A DNA stretch of 64,000 nucleotides from Mycobacterium sp. SMC-4 (GCF_025263265.1 NZ_CP079869.1:5456001-5520000); one strand, 5' to 3'. Positions 1 to 9,325 are shown, counted from the stretch's first letter. Numbers and translations are program-made. Notes: generated by a model from the sequence alone, not told the origin.

Positions 1-1
1 C

Positions 2-1531
2 GCACCGGCGGAGAAGGCCTCGACGGCCCGCAGGCGCTGGATCGGCTTTGGCGGTGGACTGCTGCTGGCGGTGCTGGTGTATCTGATCCTTCCCGCCGAC
101 CTGGCCCACCCGGCCAAGGTGACCGCCGCCATCGCGGTCCTGATGGGGCTGTGGTGGATGACCGAGGCGATCCCGATACCGGCCACCGCATTGCTGCCGC
201 TGGTCGCCTTTCCGATTCTGGTCGAGGACGTCGGGGTTTCGGCCGTCGGTGCCTCCTACGGCAGTGACATCATCTTCTTGTTCATGGGCGGATTCCTGAT
301 CGCGCTGGCCATGCAGCGCTGGAACCTGCACCGGCGTATCGCGCTGCTGACGGTCCGGGCGATGGGTACCAGCGCCACCCGGGTGATCGCCGGATTCATG
401 CTCGCCACAGCCTTTCTGAGCATGTGGGTGTCCAATACTGCGACTGCGGTGATGATGGTGCCGATCGGGGTGTCGGTCCTGATGCTGGCCGGCACCATCT
501 CGCGCTCCGGAGACCAGGCGGCCGATACCGACACCGACGCCATCGACGATGAAGCCGCCGTCGACGAGGACATCAAAGAGCAAGTCAAACAGTCCAACTT
601 CGGCACGGCGCTGATGCTGGGCATCGCCTACGCGGCCTCGATCGGTTCGCTGGCCACCATCATCGGCACCCCACCGAACACTCTGCTCGTCGGCTACCTG
701 CAAGACGAGCACGACATCAACATCGGCTTCGGCCAGTGGATGCTGCTGGGGCTTCCGTTGGCGGCCGTCCTGCTCGTGATCGCCTGGATGCTGTTGGCCA
801 AGGTCATCTTCAAACCGGAAGTCGACGAAATCGAAGGTGGCCAAGGGCTGTTCGAGCGCGAGCTGGCCAGGCTCGGGAAGACCTCCAGCGGCGAGCGCCG
901 GGTCGCGGTGATCTTCGCGCTCGCCGCGATCAGCTGGATTTCGTTTCCGCTGATTTTCGATGATCCGCCCATCTCGGACGCGGGCATCGCGATCACCGCG
1001 GGGCTGCTGCTCTTCATCCTGCCGGCGGGTGCGAAACTGGGGGTGCGGCTACTCGACTGGGCTACCGCGGTGCAACTCCCGTGGGGCGTGCTGTTGTTGT
1101 TCGGCGGTGGACTCGCGCTGTCCTCGCAATTCAGCTCGTCGGGGCTGACCGAGTGGATCGGCACTCAGGCACAAGACCTGAGGGGTTTGGCGATTCTGCT
1201 GCTGGTGGCCGTGATCACCGCCGGAGTGATCTTCCTGACCGAACTGACCAGCAATACCGCGACCGCAGCGACCTTCCTGCCGGTGATCGGTGGGGTCGCG
1301 ATCGGCATCGGTCAGGATCCGTTGCTGCTGACCATACCCGTCGCCCTCGCCGCGACGTGCGCCTTCATGCTCCCGGTAGCGACACCGCCCAACGCGATCG
1401 TCTTCGGCACCGGTTACGTGAACATCGGCAGCATGGTCAAGGGCGGGATCTGGCTGAACCTCATAGCGATTGTGCTCATCAGCCTGGCAGCCACCACGCT
1501 GGCGGTATGGGTTTTCGACATCGCGATGTGA
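2..1531 (+). CDS. SLC13/DASS family anion (di/tricarboxylate) transporter, 5' end outside window
   Basis: Membrane symporter of the divalent anion:sodium family, expected to import dicarboxylates or similar organic anions. The reading frame is open to base 2 (APAEKASTARRRW before the first possible start, GTG at 71), so the gene is cut by the window edge. Both signature SNT motifs are present, SNTATAVMM in the first half and TSNTATAATF in the second, each next to hydrophobic spans, matching the two-fold pseudo-symmetric fold. An acidic loop rich in Asp/Glu (about residues 150-175 from GTG 71) lies between the halves. It converges on the PPK2 gene 17 bases away. The substrate cannot be read from sequence; sulfate or citrate are alternatives to C4-dicarboxylates. 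Confidence 0.85.
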   Translation, partial: APAEKASTARRRWIGFGGGLLLAVLVYLILPADLAHPAKVTAAIAVLMGLWWMTEAIPIPATALLPLVAFPILVEDVGVSAVGASYGSDIIFLFMGGFLIALAMQRWNLHRRIALLTVRAMGTSATRVIAGFMLATAFLSMWVSNTATAVMMVPIGVSVLMLAGTISRSGDQAADTDTDAIDDEAAVDEDIKEQVKQSNFGTALMLGIAYAASIGSLATIIGTPPNTLLVGYLQDEHDINIGFGQWMLLGLPLAAVLLVIAWMLLAKVIFKPEVDEIEGGQGLFERELARLGKTSSGERRVAVIFALAAISWISFPLIFDDPPISDAGIAITAGLLLFILPAGAKLGVRLLDWATAVQLPWGVLLLFGGGLALSSQFSSSGLTEWIGTQAQDLRGLAILLLVAVITAGVIFLTELTSNTATAATFLPVIGGVAIGIGQDPLLLTIPVALAATCAFMLPVATPPNAIVFGTGYVNIGSMVKGGIWLNLIAIVLISLAATTLAVWVFDIAM

Positions 1532-1548
1532 TCAGCTGCCGGTGAGTG

Positions 1549-2424
1549 TCAGTCCTCCAGTGCCCGGCCCACGATCAGTGGGTCGGGCACTCCGACAATG
1601 CCGTGGTCCTTGTCGTCATAGTCGTACTTCGACAACAGAAAACGCATGGCGTTGAGGCGGCCGCGTTTCTTGTCGTTGCTCTTGACCACGATCCACGGAG
1701 CATGGTCGGTGTCGGTGCGCAGGAACATCTCCTGCTTGGCGCGGGTGTAGGCGTCCCACCGCCGTACCGACTCCAGGTCCATATCGGAGAACTTCCAGTG
1801 CCGCAGCGGGTCGACGAGGCGGATCGCGAACCGGGTGCGCTGCTCCGAGGGCGAGACCGAGAACCAGAACTTCGTCAGGTTGATGCCTTCGTTGACCAAC
1901 ATTTCCTCGAACAGCGGTGCCTGTCGCATGAATTCATCTTGCTGCTCGGGTGTGGCGAATCCCATCACCCGCTCGACCCCGGCCCGGTTGTACCACGAAC
2001 GGTCGAACAAGACCATTTCCCCGGCGGTCGGCAGATGCCGGACATACCGCTGGAAATACCACTGCGACCGCTCTTCGTCGGTGGGCTTTTCCAACGCGAC
2101 GGTACGGGCACCGCGAGGGTTGAGGTGCTCCATGAATCGCTGGATGGTGCCTCCCTTGCCCGCGGCGTCACGACCTTCGAAGACGATCACGTGCCGCGCG
2201 CCGGTGCGCTTGCTCCAGCGTTGCAACTTGAGCAGTTCGATCTGCAGCTTGCGCTTGTCGCGCTCGTATTCCTCCCGGCTGAGGCGCTCGGGGTAGGGGT
2301 AGCGCTCGCGCCACGTCTCGATGGCGTTGCCGTGGCGGTCAAGCAGCACGGGGTCGTCGTCGTCATCGTCGATGACGGTGTAGCCGTGGTGGGGGGTCGA
2401 CAGCGCTTCGAGATCGATGTCCAT
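1549..2424 (-). CDS. ppk2: Polyphosphate kinase 2 (PPK2 family)
   Basis: Cytoplasmic kinase that transfers phosphate between polyphosphate and nucleotides. The 291-residue product has a Walker A loop (GRDAAGKGG, residues 84-92), the Walker B and lid motif LFDRSWYNRAGVE, and the C-terminal SPMDLES-like segment FSDMDLESVRRW typical of class I PPK2. Length and motif order match the family. ATG at 2424 is chosen; GTG at 2433 is in frame and neither has a clear Shine-Dalgarno. The N-terminus carries six consecutive Asp (residues 19-24), an unusual acidic patch. It lies downstream of the APC permease on the same strand with a 59-base gap. Whether it favours GDP, ADP or AMP cannot be decided here. 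Confidence 0.9.
   Translation of the reverse strand: MDIDLEALSTPHHGYTVIDDDDDDPVLLDRHGNAIETWRERYPYPERLSREEYERDKRKLQIELLKLQRWSKRTGARHVIVFEGRDAAGKGGTIQRFMEHLNPRGARTVALEKPTDEERSQWYFQRYVRHLPTAGEMVLFDRSWYNRAGVERVMGFATPEQQDEFMRQAPLFEEMLVNEGINLTKFWFSVSPSEQRTRFAIRLVDPLRHWKFSDMDLESVRRWDAYTRAKQEMFLRTDTDHAPWIVVKSNDKKRGRLNAMRFLLSKYDYDDKDHGIVGVPDPLIVGRALED
1559..1591 (+). terminator. Strong stem-loop just downstream of the SLC13 gene, inside the ppk2 3' end
   Basis: Bases 1559-1572 and 1578-1591 form a 14-base-pair stem with one G-T wobble around a 5-base loop, starting 27 bases after the transporter stop codon. There is no T-tract. It overlaps the last codons of ppk2 on the other strand, so it may end transport-gene transcripts or only reflect coding sequence. 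Termination is inferred. Confidence 0.4.
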
Positions 2425-2483
2425 GATGCTCACGCGCTCACGTGTAGCAGACCGAAGTGAACTTTCGGTGCACGCAGGACGTG

Positions 2484-3947
2484 CTACCGGCCACGACTGC
2501 CCTTCGCTGTCCGACGCTGTGCGAGGGCATCGAGCAGCCGGTGTTCGGCGTCTTCTCCTGGGGCGACACCGGTCGGGATGCGCAGCAGGAAGAACATCCC
2601 CAGCAGCCACCAGGCACCGAACAGGATCCAGGGCTGCGGATCCAGGAACGCCGGCATCCCGGGCAGGTAGAGGCACAGCAGACCGACGCACAGAACGACC
2701 GCTGCCGCGCCGATCACTATGCCGCCGTTGCCTTTTCCACCGATACGCAGCGGACGGTCCATCTGCGGCTCATTGCGCCGCAGGATCACAAAGACGACCG
2801 CGACGAGCAGGTAGGCGATGACGATGCTCGGTGAGCCGGAGTCGACGAGCCATACCAGCATCGCCTCGCCCAGGAACGGGGCGATGACCGACAGGCCGCC
2901 GATGAACAGCAGGGCGTTGATCGGCGTGCGGAACGTGGGGTGCAGCCTGCCGAACCAGGCCGGCAGCATGCCCGAGCGCGCCAGCGAGAACATCAGCCGG
3001 GACGCACCGAGCAGCAGCGAGTTCCACGAGGTGAGGATTCCTGCGATGCCGCCCGCAATCAGCAGCTTGGCCATCAGGTCGCTGTTGAACAGTGCTCCGA
3101 ACGCATCCGCGGTGGCGATGTCCGCCTCGGCCAGCTCGCTGACCGGCATTGCCGACGAGGTCGTGAGGATGGTGATCAGATACCAGAGGGTGGCCAAGGC
3201 CACGGCGATGACGACCAGGCGCCCGATCTGGCGGGCCGGCACGTTGACTTCCTCGGCGGACTGCGGGATGACGTCGAATCCGACGAACAGGAACGGCACC
3301 ACGACGAGCACGGCGAAGAATCCTGCCGTCCCGCCGGTGAAGAAGGGCTCCATGTTCTCCGCCGAGCCGCCGGTGAAGGAGCCCACGATGAGCATCAGAC
3401 CGATCACCAGCAGCAGCAGCACGACGAACGTCTGCGTCACGCTGGCGAACTTCACGCCCAAGATGTTGATGGTGGTGATGATGACCGCCGCGACCGCACC
3501 GACCAGCGCCCAGGTGAGATAGACCTGGCTGCCAGCGACCTCCCACAACGGGATCTGGTTGAGGCCCGGGAAGAGGTACAACGCGGTTCTGGGCAGGGCG
3601 ACGGCCTCGAAGGCCACGATGGTCACGTACCCGCCGATGATCCCCCAGGACCCGACGAACGACCACCGTGGTCCCATCCCCCGGAGTAGGAAGTTGTGCT
3701 CTCCCCCGGCTTTGGGCATCGCCGCGGTGAGCTCGGCATAGGTCAAGCCGACCACCGCCATGATCACCCCGCCGACGAGCATCGCCAGGACAGCCCCGAG
3801 CGTTCCCGCCGAATCGATCCAGCCCCCGGTCAGCACCACCCAGCCGAAGCCGATCATGGCGCCGAAACCGAGGGCCAGCACGTCCCAGTTGCCGAGGACC
3901 TTGAGCAGCGAGGTGTCTTCGGTCGTGCCGACGATCTTCTTCTCCAT
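2484..3947 (-). CDS. APC superfamily amino-acid permease
   Basis: Inner-membrane amino-acid or polyamine permease. The N-terminal GNWDVLALGFGAMIGFGW matches the TM1 signature of the APC family, with about 12 hydrophobic segments over 487 residues and the usual PKAGGEHNF after TM2. ATG 3947 is chosen because a GAGGT Shine-Dalgarno stands 9 bases upstream; a GTG three codons earlier would overlap that site. It is divergent from the GH3 gene across 158 bases and precedes ppk2 on the same strand. The substrate is not predictable from the sequence. Confidence 0.88.
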   Translation of the reverse strand: MEKKIVGTTEDTSLLKVLGNWDVLALGFGAMIGFGWVVLTGGWIDSAGTLGAVLAMLVGGVIMAVVGLTYAELTAAMPKAGGEHNFLLRGMGPRWSFVGSWGIIGGYVTIVAFEAVALPRTALYLFPGLNQIPLWEVAGSQVYLTWALVGAVAAVIITTINILGVKFASVTQTFVVLLLLVIGLMLIVGSFTGGSAENMEPFFTGGTAGFFAVLVVVPFLFVGFDVIPQSAEEVNVPARQIGRLVVIAVALATLWYLITILTTSSAMPVSELAEADIATADAFGALFNSDLMAKLLIAGGIAGILTSWNSLLLGASRLMFSLARSGMLPAWFGRLHPTFRTPINALLFIGGLSVIAPFLGEAMLVWLVDSGSPSIVIAYLLVAVVFVILRRNEPQMDRPLRIGGKGNGGIVIGAAAVVLCVGLLCLYLPGMPAFLDPQPWILFGAWWLLGMFFLLRIPTGVAPGEDAEHRLLDALAQRRTAKGSRGR

Positions 3948-3980
3948 CGAGAACACACCTCTTCTCGGTGCTCGTCCCGT

Positions 3981-4007
3981 TACCGCTACCGAGCGGCGGT
4001 ACCGCTA
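3981..4007. repeat. Direct octamer repeat in the permease/GH3 divergent intergenic region
   Basis: TACCGCTA occurs at 3981-3988 and 4000-4007, 19 bases apart start to start, with an imperfect inverted copy between them. This sits 34-60 bases upstream of the permease start and about 100 bases upstream of the GH3 start. Two repeats about two helical turns apart suggest a regulator site, but no regulator gene adjoins it. Confidence 0.35.
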
Positions 4008-4105
4008 ATGATGCCCACCCGGACCGGTCCGCCAAACACGCAATTCCGCGCACCGCCATTGCGTTTCCGAACAGGTCGCGACGCGCACCTCGGTAGCGTC
4101 TGGCT

Positions 4106-6325
4106 GTGGACGCGAAATCGGCAGGTCTGACCCTGGCGGCCAAAGCCGCGCTGGGCAGTGGGCAGTCGTTCTGGCAGACCAAATCCGCGGCCGGGCTGCC
4201 CGCCGCGACACTGACCGACGGCCCGCACGGGGTCCGGGTGCAGCCGGATTCGGCCGACCACCTGGGGCTGGGCCACAGCGCCCCGGCCACCTGCTTTCCG
4301 CCCGCCGCGGGTCTGGCCCAGAGCTGGGACCGCCGGCTGGTCGAGCGCGTCGGCGCTGCGTTGGCCGACGAGGCTCGCGGGCTGGGTGTGAGTGTTGTGC
4401 TCGGGCCCGGCGTCAACATCAAGCGAGATCCGCGGTGCGGGCGCAATTTCGAGTACTACTCCGAAGATCCCGTCTTGAGTGGTGTTCTCGGCGCGGCGTG
4501 GGTGCGGGGCCTGCAGTCCCGCGGCGTCGGAGCGTCGGTCAAACACCTCGCCGCCAACAACGTCGAACACGACCGGATGCGATCGGACTCGCGCGTCGAA
4601 TCGCGGCCGCTGCGCGAGATCTATCTGAAGAGTTTCGAGCGGGTGGTCACCGAGTCCGAGCCGTGGACGGTGATGTGTTCCTACAACAAGATCAACGGCG
4701 TCTACGCATCGGAGAACCGGTGGCTACTCACCGATGTGCTGCGCAGTCAATGGGGGTTCGCCGGCGTGGTGGTCAGCGATTGGGGCGCGGTCAGCGACCG
4801 CGTCGCCGCGATGGCCGCCGGACTGGACCTCGCCATGCCCGGCGGGGACCCGACCATCGACGAGGACATCGTCGCCGCCGTCGAGGCGGGCCGGCTGGCC
4901 GGCGAGGTGGTCGACGAATCGGCAACGCGGGTGCTCAGGCTGCTCACCCGGGCCGCCGGAGGGCCGCCGAACCCGGACCCGGTGGACCACTACGCCCACC
5001 ATCGGCTGGCCCAAGAGGCGGCGGCCCGCAGCATCGTGCTGCTGAAGAACTCCGACCAGGTGTTGCCCCTGCGTCCGGACATGGCCCTGGCCGTACTGGG
5101 GCCCTTCGCCGTGCAGCCCCGCTATCAGGGTGGCGGGAGCTCCCATGTCCAAGCCACCCAGATCGATGTGCCGCTCGATGAGATACAGGCCCGCGCGGTC
5201 GGCGAGGTCACTTACGCAGCGGGCTACGGGGCCGACGGCGACCCGCAGCTACTCCTCGACGAGGCGGTGGCCAAAGCCGGCTCCAGCGATGCCGCGATGC
5301 TGTTCCTGGGTCTGTCCGACCGTGACGAATCCGAGGGCTACGACCGCGATCACATCGATCTACCGGAAGATCAACTGCGCCTGTTACGCGCGGTCGCAGC
5401 CGTCCAACCGCGCGCGGTCGCAGTGTTGTCGCACGGTGGCGTGGTGCGGCTGGCCGAGGTGGATCGATGGGCAGCCGCGGTCCTCGACGGCGCGCTGCTC
5501 GGTCAGGGCGGCGGCGCGGCGATCGCCGACGTTCTGTACGGCGCAGTCAACCCGTCGGGCCGGTTGGCCGAAACCGTGCCCGTCCGCCTCGAAGACGCAC
5601 CGTCGTACCTCAACTTTCCCGGAGAGCATTCGCGCGTCGTCTACGGCGAAGGGATCTTCGTCGGCTACCGGGGCTATGACGCGCGGGCTATCGACGTCAC
5701 CTATCCCTTCGGACATGGGTTGTCGTACACGACGTTCGAGTACGGCGACGTCGACGCGGTCGCCTGCGACACGGCCGACGGAGTGCACATCGTCGTCACC
5801 GTCACGGTGACCAACACCGGTTCCCGCGATGGCCGGGAAGTGGTACAGGTGTACGCATCCAAGGCCGAATCGGCAGTCATTCGGCCGCCGCAGGAACTCA
5901 AGGGCTTCGATGTCGTGGACATCGCACCCGGATCGACGCAGTCGGTGTCGGTGCGCTTCCCGCGCAGCGACCTCGCGTACTGGGACGACCGTGTCGACGC
6001 ATGGGTGGTCGAGGGCGGGGACTACACACTTGGGGTGGGATCCTCGAGCCGAGACATTCGCGGCGTCACGGTGATTCGTCTCGGCGGCGACGACGTGACC
6101 GTCCCTCTCGGTCCGGACTCGACGATCGCGGAGGTACTGGCTGACGCCCAGGCCGGGCCCCGCCTCATTGCGATGTTCGGGCAAGCCTGGTCAGGCAGTA
6201 CCGAGGCCGGCGGCCTGGGCGTGGACTTGTTGAAGATGATCGGGTCGATTCCGCTGAGCCGATTGCGTGCGTTCGTCGGTGCGGACAGCTCGGCGTTGCA
6301 ACAGATCCTGCGGCCCACCGACTGA
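4106..6325 (+). CDS. Glycoside hydrolase family 3 beta-glucosidase
   Basis: Hydrolase of terminal beta-linked glucose (or xylose) from oligosaccharides or glycosides. Order seen in 739 residues: GH3 N-terminal barrel with the substrate-binding KH pair at K146-H147 and the nucleophile Asp225 in VVVSDWGAV, GH3 C-terminal sandwich from about residue 300, and a fibronectin type III-like C-terminal domain near 560-650. There is no signal peptide, so it is probably cytoplasmic and acts on imported substrate. GTG 4106 is the start. The last 70 residues (after about 670) extend beyond the usual Fn3-like end. It is convergent with the lycopene cyclase gene. Exact sugar specificity is unknown. Confidence 0.88.
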   Translation: MDAKSAGLTLAAKAALGSGQSFWQTKSAAGLPAATLTDGPHGVRVQPDSADHLGLGHSAPATCFPPAAGLAQSWDRRLVERVGAALADEARGLGVSVVLGPGVNIKRDPRCGRNFEYYSEDPVLSGVLGAAWVRGLQSRGVGASVKHLAANNVEHDRMRSDSRVESRPLREIYLKSFERVVTESEPWTVMCSYNKINGVYASENRWLLTDVLRSQWGFAGVVVSDWGAVSDRVAAMAAGLDLAMPGGDPTIDEDIVAAVEAGRLAGEVVDESATRVLRLLTRAAGGPPNPDPVDHYAHHRLAQEAAARSIVLLKNSDQVLPLRPDMALAVLGPFAVQPRYQGGGSSHVQATQIDVPLDEIQARAVGEVTYAAGYGADGDPQLLLDEAVAKAGSSDAAMLFLGLSDRDESEGYDRDHIDLPEDQLRLLRAVAAVQPRAVAVLSHGGVVRLAEVDRWAAAVLDGALLGQGGGAAIADVLYGAVNPSGRLAETVPVRLEDAPSYLNFPGEHSRVVYGEGIFVGYRGYDARAIDVTYPFGHGLSYTTFEYGDVDAVACDTADGVHIVVTVTVTNTGSRDGREVVQVYASKAESAVIRPPQELKGFDVVDIAPGSTQSVSVRFPRSDLAYWDDRVDAWVVEGGDYTLGVGSSSRDIRGVTVIRLGGDDVTVPLGPDSTIAEVLADAQAGPRLIAMFGQAWSGSTEAGGLGVDLLKMIGSIPLSRLRAFVGADSSALQQILRPTD

Positions 6326-6348
6326 TACCGCGGTGTGCGCGGACCCCT

Positions 6349-7551
6349 TCAGGACCCGGTGGGTTCGAGCAAGCCCGATTCGTCATTGGTCGGCAGCCGA
6401 CGCCGCACCGCCGGAGTGACCAGATGCCAACGCAACCGATTGTCCGATTCCCGGAACAGGCCGCCCATCGCGGCGAGGGTGCCGGCGACATCGTCACGGG
6501 CGGTGAGGTAGGTCCAGCGGTGTTTCTCGGGCAGCCGGAAGAATTGTTCGAAGAACCCGGGAACGGTGTCGGGCGGCATGCGCAGCAGAGCCTCCAGGCC
6601 GATGCGCCGGATGTGGTGGACCACCTTGGCGGCCCGCGGCCACACGACGTCTTGGGCCGCGGCCAGCGCGCGGTCCGGCCGGCCCGGCAGGTGCGCGGCA
6701 AACGCCTCGGCGACCCGGGGGGCCAGCTGTAGCGAAGTGGCCACACTGAACCCGGTCGCCGGGTGGATCAACGGGGCGGCCGCGCCGAAACCCAGCACGC
6801 CGGGGCAACAGTGGCGCGGATGGTCCACTCGGAAGGACACCCGTTCGGCGCGCGCTGCCTTCGGGACCACGATGCCGTGGCCGGCCAGCCGGGCGTGCAG
6901 CCGCCGGCGAAGCGTCGACAGCGGCAATCCGGGCCGCCGCGCCAACGATGTCTCCTCGACCAGGACCTGACCACCGCCCAGCGGCACGACGTAGACGAAC
7001 GTGGGCCACCCCGTCTCGCCGTGGGCGGCGCGCCAGTCCATGAACAGCGCCTCATCGGCGGCGATCAACGGCGCAGCTGTCTGCTCGTCCAGGACCACTC
7101 CGAACGCGGTCTGCTCGGCGGGTCTGTCAGCTGACCGGGGGTGATCCAGCGGGCGCCACCGCCCCCCGGCGTCGACGATCACCGACGCGCTCAGCTGCGA
7201 CCCGTCGGCCAACGCCACGACGCCGGGCTCCGGTGAACCGACGGCCCGCCCGCGGTGCCATCGCACGTCGGTGGCCTGCTCTATGAGATGTTCTTGCAGA
7301 GCGGGCACGTCGAGCACCGCGTATTCCCAGCCCAGCCGGTGCTCGGTACGTGCGATGGCCCGTCCGGCGGCACGCGCCGCCACGACCGACCCCGGTAGGT
7401 CGGCGGGCAGCTCCTGAGTCCACATTCCGTAGGTCGCCGTCCACGGCCGATCCGGGCCCGGGTCGAGCACCCCGGTCGTCAGGCCCTGCCGTGTGCAGGC
7501 GGCGGCCACGGCCATCCCCGCCGGTCCGGCACCGACCACCAGCACGTCCAT
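6349..7551 (-). CDS. crtL: Lycopene cyclase (CrtL/CrtY type)
   Basis: Forms beta-ionone rings on lycopene to give beta-carotene in pigment synthesis. The 400-residue protein starts with the Rossmann motif GAGPAGMAVA, has the cyclase MDWR segment and a VLVEETSLA stretch equivalent to the FLEET motif that carries the catalytic Glu of the family. Start ATG 7551 gives the expected N-terminus MDVLVVGAGPAG. The other carotenoid genes (crtE, crtB, crtI) are not in the window, so this is a detached cyclase. It is divergent from the superoxide dismutase gene. Confidence is high for the family and good for the reaction. Confidence 0.85.
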   Translation of the reverse strand: MDVLVVGAGPAGMAVAAACTRQGLTTGVLDPGPDRPWTATYGMWTQELPADLPGSVVAARAAGRAIARTEHRLGWEYAVLDVPALQEHLIEQATDVRWHRGRAVGSPEPGVVALADGSQLSASVIVDAGGRWRPLDHPRSADRPAEQTAFGVVLDEQTAAPLIAADEALFMDWRAAHGETGWPTFVYVVPLGGGQVLVEETSLARRPGLPLSTLRRRLHARLAGHGIVVPKAARAERVSFRVDHPRHCCPGVLGFGAAAPLIHPATGFSVATSLQLAPRVAEAFAAHLPGRPDRALAAAQDVVWPRAAKVVHHIRRIGLEALLRMPPDTVPGFFEQFFRLPEKHRWTYLTARDDVAGTLAAMGGLFRESDNRLRWHLVTPAVRRRLPTNDESGLLEPTGS

Positions 7552-7627
7552 CTGTCCATGGTGCCCGTTGCGCGCACGCGGTCCGCACACCGGCCGAAAA
7601 TATGATTGAACGGTCAAGGAGGCGGGA

Positions 7628-7642
7628 ATGGGCATGCCATGA
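7628..7642 (+). promoter_or_regulatory. Four-codon leader ORF (MGMP) overlapping the sodA-like start
   Basis: The best Shine-Dalgarno here, AGGAGG at 7617-7622, is 5 bases before an ATG at 7628 that encodes only Met-Gly-Met-Pro and stops at 7640-7642. The stop overlaps the superoxide dismutase ATG (7639) as ATGA. The dismutase start itself is 16 bases from the site. Termination-reinitiation coupling is inferred. Confidence 0.4.
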
Positions 7643-8352
7643 AACGTGGTCTCGTGCTCATGGTCGCTGCTGCCTTCGCTCTGCTCTCCCCCGGTGTGCT
7701 GGCCACGACCTTGGCTGGTCCCGCGCAGGCTCAGGGGTCGTTCACGCTGCCGCCGCTGCCCTACCCGCCCGGCGCGCTGGAGCCGGTCATCGACACCGAG
7801 ACCATGACCGTGCACCACGACAAACACCACCGGGCCTACGTCGACGCACCCAACACGGCAGTCGCCGCCGATCCGGCACTGCAGGGCAGATCCCTGGAGG
7901 ACCTGGTGGCCGTCGCCGGCACACTTCCCACAGTGGTCCGCAACAACGCCGGCGGACACTGGAACCACACCTTCTTCTGGGACACGATGACTCCGCCGGC
8001 CGAGAGCGGCGCGCCGTCGCCTGAACTGCAAGCCGCCATCGACCGGCAGTTCGGCTCACTTGACGGCATGCGAGCGGCCTTCGACGACGCCGGCACCAGT
8101 CGCTTCGGATCCGGGTGGGTATGGCTGATCGTGAACTCCAACGGAGCTCTGGCCATCACCTCGACACCCAACCAGGACAACCCGTTGATGGACGTCGCTG
8201 ATGTTCAGGGCACGCCACTGCTGGGCAACGATGTCTGGGAGCACGCCTACTACCTCAAGCACCAGAACCGGCGCGGCGAGTACCTGTCCGACTGGTGGCA
8301 GGTGGTGGACTGGAACACGGTGTCCCAGCGCTACGCCGACGCCCAGCGCTGA
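7639..8352 (+). CDS. Exported Fe/Mn superoxide dismutase
   Basis: Converts superoxide to peroxide and oxygen, outside the membrane. Residues 1-34 form a Sec signal peptide (MKRGLVLMVAAAFALL core, likely cut after AQA). The mature part is a complete Fe/Mn dismutase: the first metal His in TVHHDKHHRAYVD, the second in GGHWNHTFFW, and Asp/His ligands in DVWEHAYYLKHQNRRGEY. ATG 7639 is the only sensible start after the ribosome site. Most mycobacterial Sod proteins lack a classical signal, so this is likely a secondary, exported copy. The metal cannot be assigned. It stands alone, divergent from crtL. Confidence 0.9.
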   Translation: MKRGLVLMVAAAFALLSPGVLATTLAGPAQAQGSFTLPPLPYPPGALEPVIDTETMTVHHDKHHRAYVDAPNTAVAADPALQGRSLEDLVAVAGTLPTVVRNNAGGHWNHTFFWDTMTPPAESGAPSPELQAAIDRQFGSLDGMRAAFDDAGTSRFGSGWVWLIVNSNGALAITSTPNQDNPLMDVADVQGTPLLGNDVWEHAYYLKHQNRRGEYLSDWWQVVDWNTVSQRYADAQR

Positions 8353-8395
8353 GCGGGTGATCGCACCGGTAGGCGGTTGAGGCGGGGCCTGGGAC

Positions 8396-9226
8396 GTGCG
8401 GCGCACACTGGTGACCCTCGCTATCGTCAGCCTGGTGGTATCGGGACTGCTCGGTCTGTTGTGGTCCCAACAGCGCCGATTGATCTACTTCCCGTCCACC
8501 GCGCCCGTTCCGGCCGCCTCGGCCGTGCTGCCCGATGCTCGCGAGGTGATCATCTCGACCGAGGACGAGCTGGACCTGAACGCCTGGTTTCTCCCCGGCC
8601 CCCGCGGCCCCGCGGTACTGATCCTCGGTGGCAATGCCGGGGATCGCTCGGTGCGCGCACCACTGGCCGACGCCCTACACCAGCTGGGCCTGTCGGTGCT
8701 GCTGATCGATTACCGCGGTTACGGCGGCAACCCGGGCCGTCCCTCCGAGGAGGGGTTGGCCGCAGATGCGCGCGCTGCCCGGGACTGGTTGGCAGCCCAG
8801 CCCGACGTCGACCGGGACCGCATCGCCTACTTCGGCGAATCGCTGGGCGGCGCGGTTGCGGTCGGCTTGGCTGTCGAACATCAACCTGCAGCCCTGATCT
8901 TGCGCTCGCCGTTCACCTCGCTCGGTGACGTCGCGCGGGTGCACTACCCGTGGCTGCCGACGAACCTGCTGCTGCGGGACCGCTACCCGTCGATCGACCG
9001 CATCCCCGAGCTGTCGTCGCCCGTGCTGGTCATCGCCGGTGATGCCGATGACATCGTGCCTGCCTCGTTGAGCACCCGACTCTACGAGGCAGCCCCAGAA
9101 CCCAAGGAGATGTTGTCGGTCCCCGGCCTGGGCCACAACGATCGCGGTCTGCTCGACGGTCAGCAGATGCTGAGCACCATCGAGCAGTTCCTCCAGCACA
9201 CCCCGGTCCTCGGCCCGGGCGCCTGA
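8396..9226 (+). CDS. Membrane-anchored alpha/beta hydrolase (Bem46/ABHD13-like)
   Basis: Serine hydrolase of unknown substrate. An N-terminal hydrophobic segment (about residues 4-22) anchors or exports it. The hydrolase core has the oxyanion region GGNAG, a nucleophile elbow GESLGG, the acid in IAGDADDIVP and the catalytic His in GLGHNDRGL, in the order expected for the Bem46 group. GTG 8396 is the start. It follows the dismutase by 43 bases on the same strand and could be cotranscribed with it. No substrate can be inferred. Confidence 0.8.
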   Translation: MRRTLVTLAIVSLVVSGLLGLLWSQQRRLIYFPSTAPVPAASAVLPDAREVIISTEDELDLNAWFLPGPRGPAVLILGGNAGDRSVRAPLADALHQLGLSVLLIDYRGYGGNPGRPSEEGLAADARAARDWLAAQPDVDRDRIAYFGESLGGAVAVGLAVEHQPAALILRSPFTSLGDVARVHYPWLPTNLLLRDRYPSIDRIPELSSPVLVIAGDADDIVPASLSTRLYEAAPEPKEMLSVPGLGHNDRGLLDGQQMLSTIEQFLQHTPVLGPGA

Positions 9227-9325
9227 TCAGCTGACCCCGGCAGGCCCGGCAAGGCGAGGCGAGGTTGTCACCTCTACCGACTACCATCCCTGCGGCAGAC
9301 CTGGCATTGACGGAGAGAACGAGCA

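Noticed and set aside
1546..2460. 304-codon plus-strand frame opposite ppk2
   Set aside because: Antisense to the conserved PPK2 motifs, which are in the minus frame.
2770..4446. 558-codon minus-strand frame across the permease and the GH3 start
   Set aside because: Composition is Arg/His-rich nonsense and both real genes are clear in other frames.
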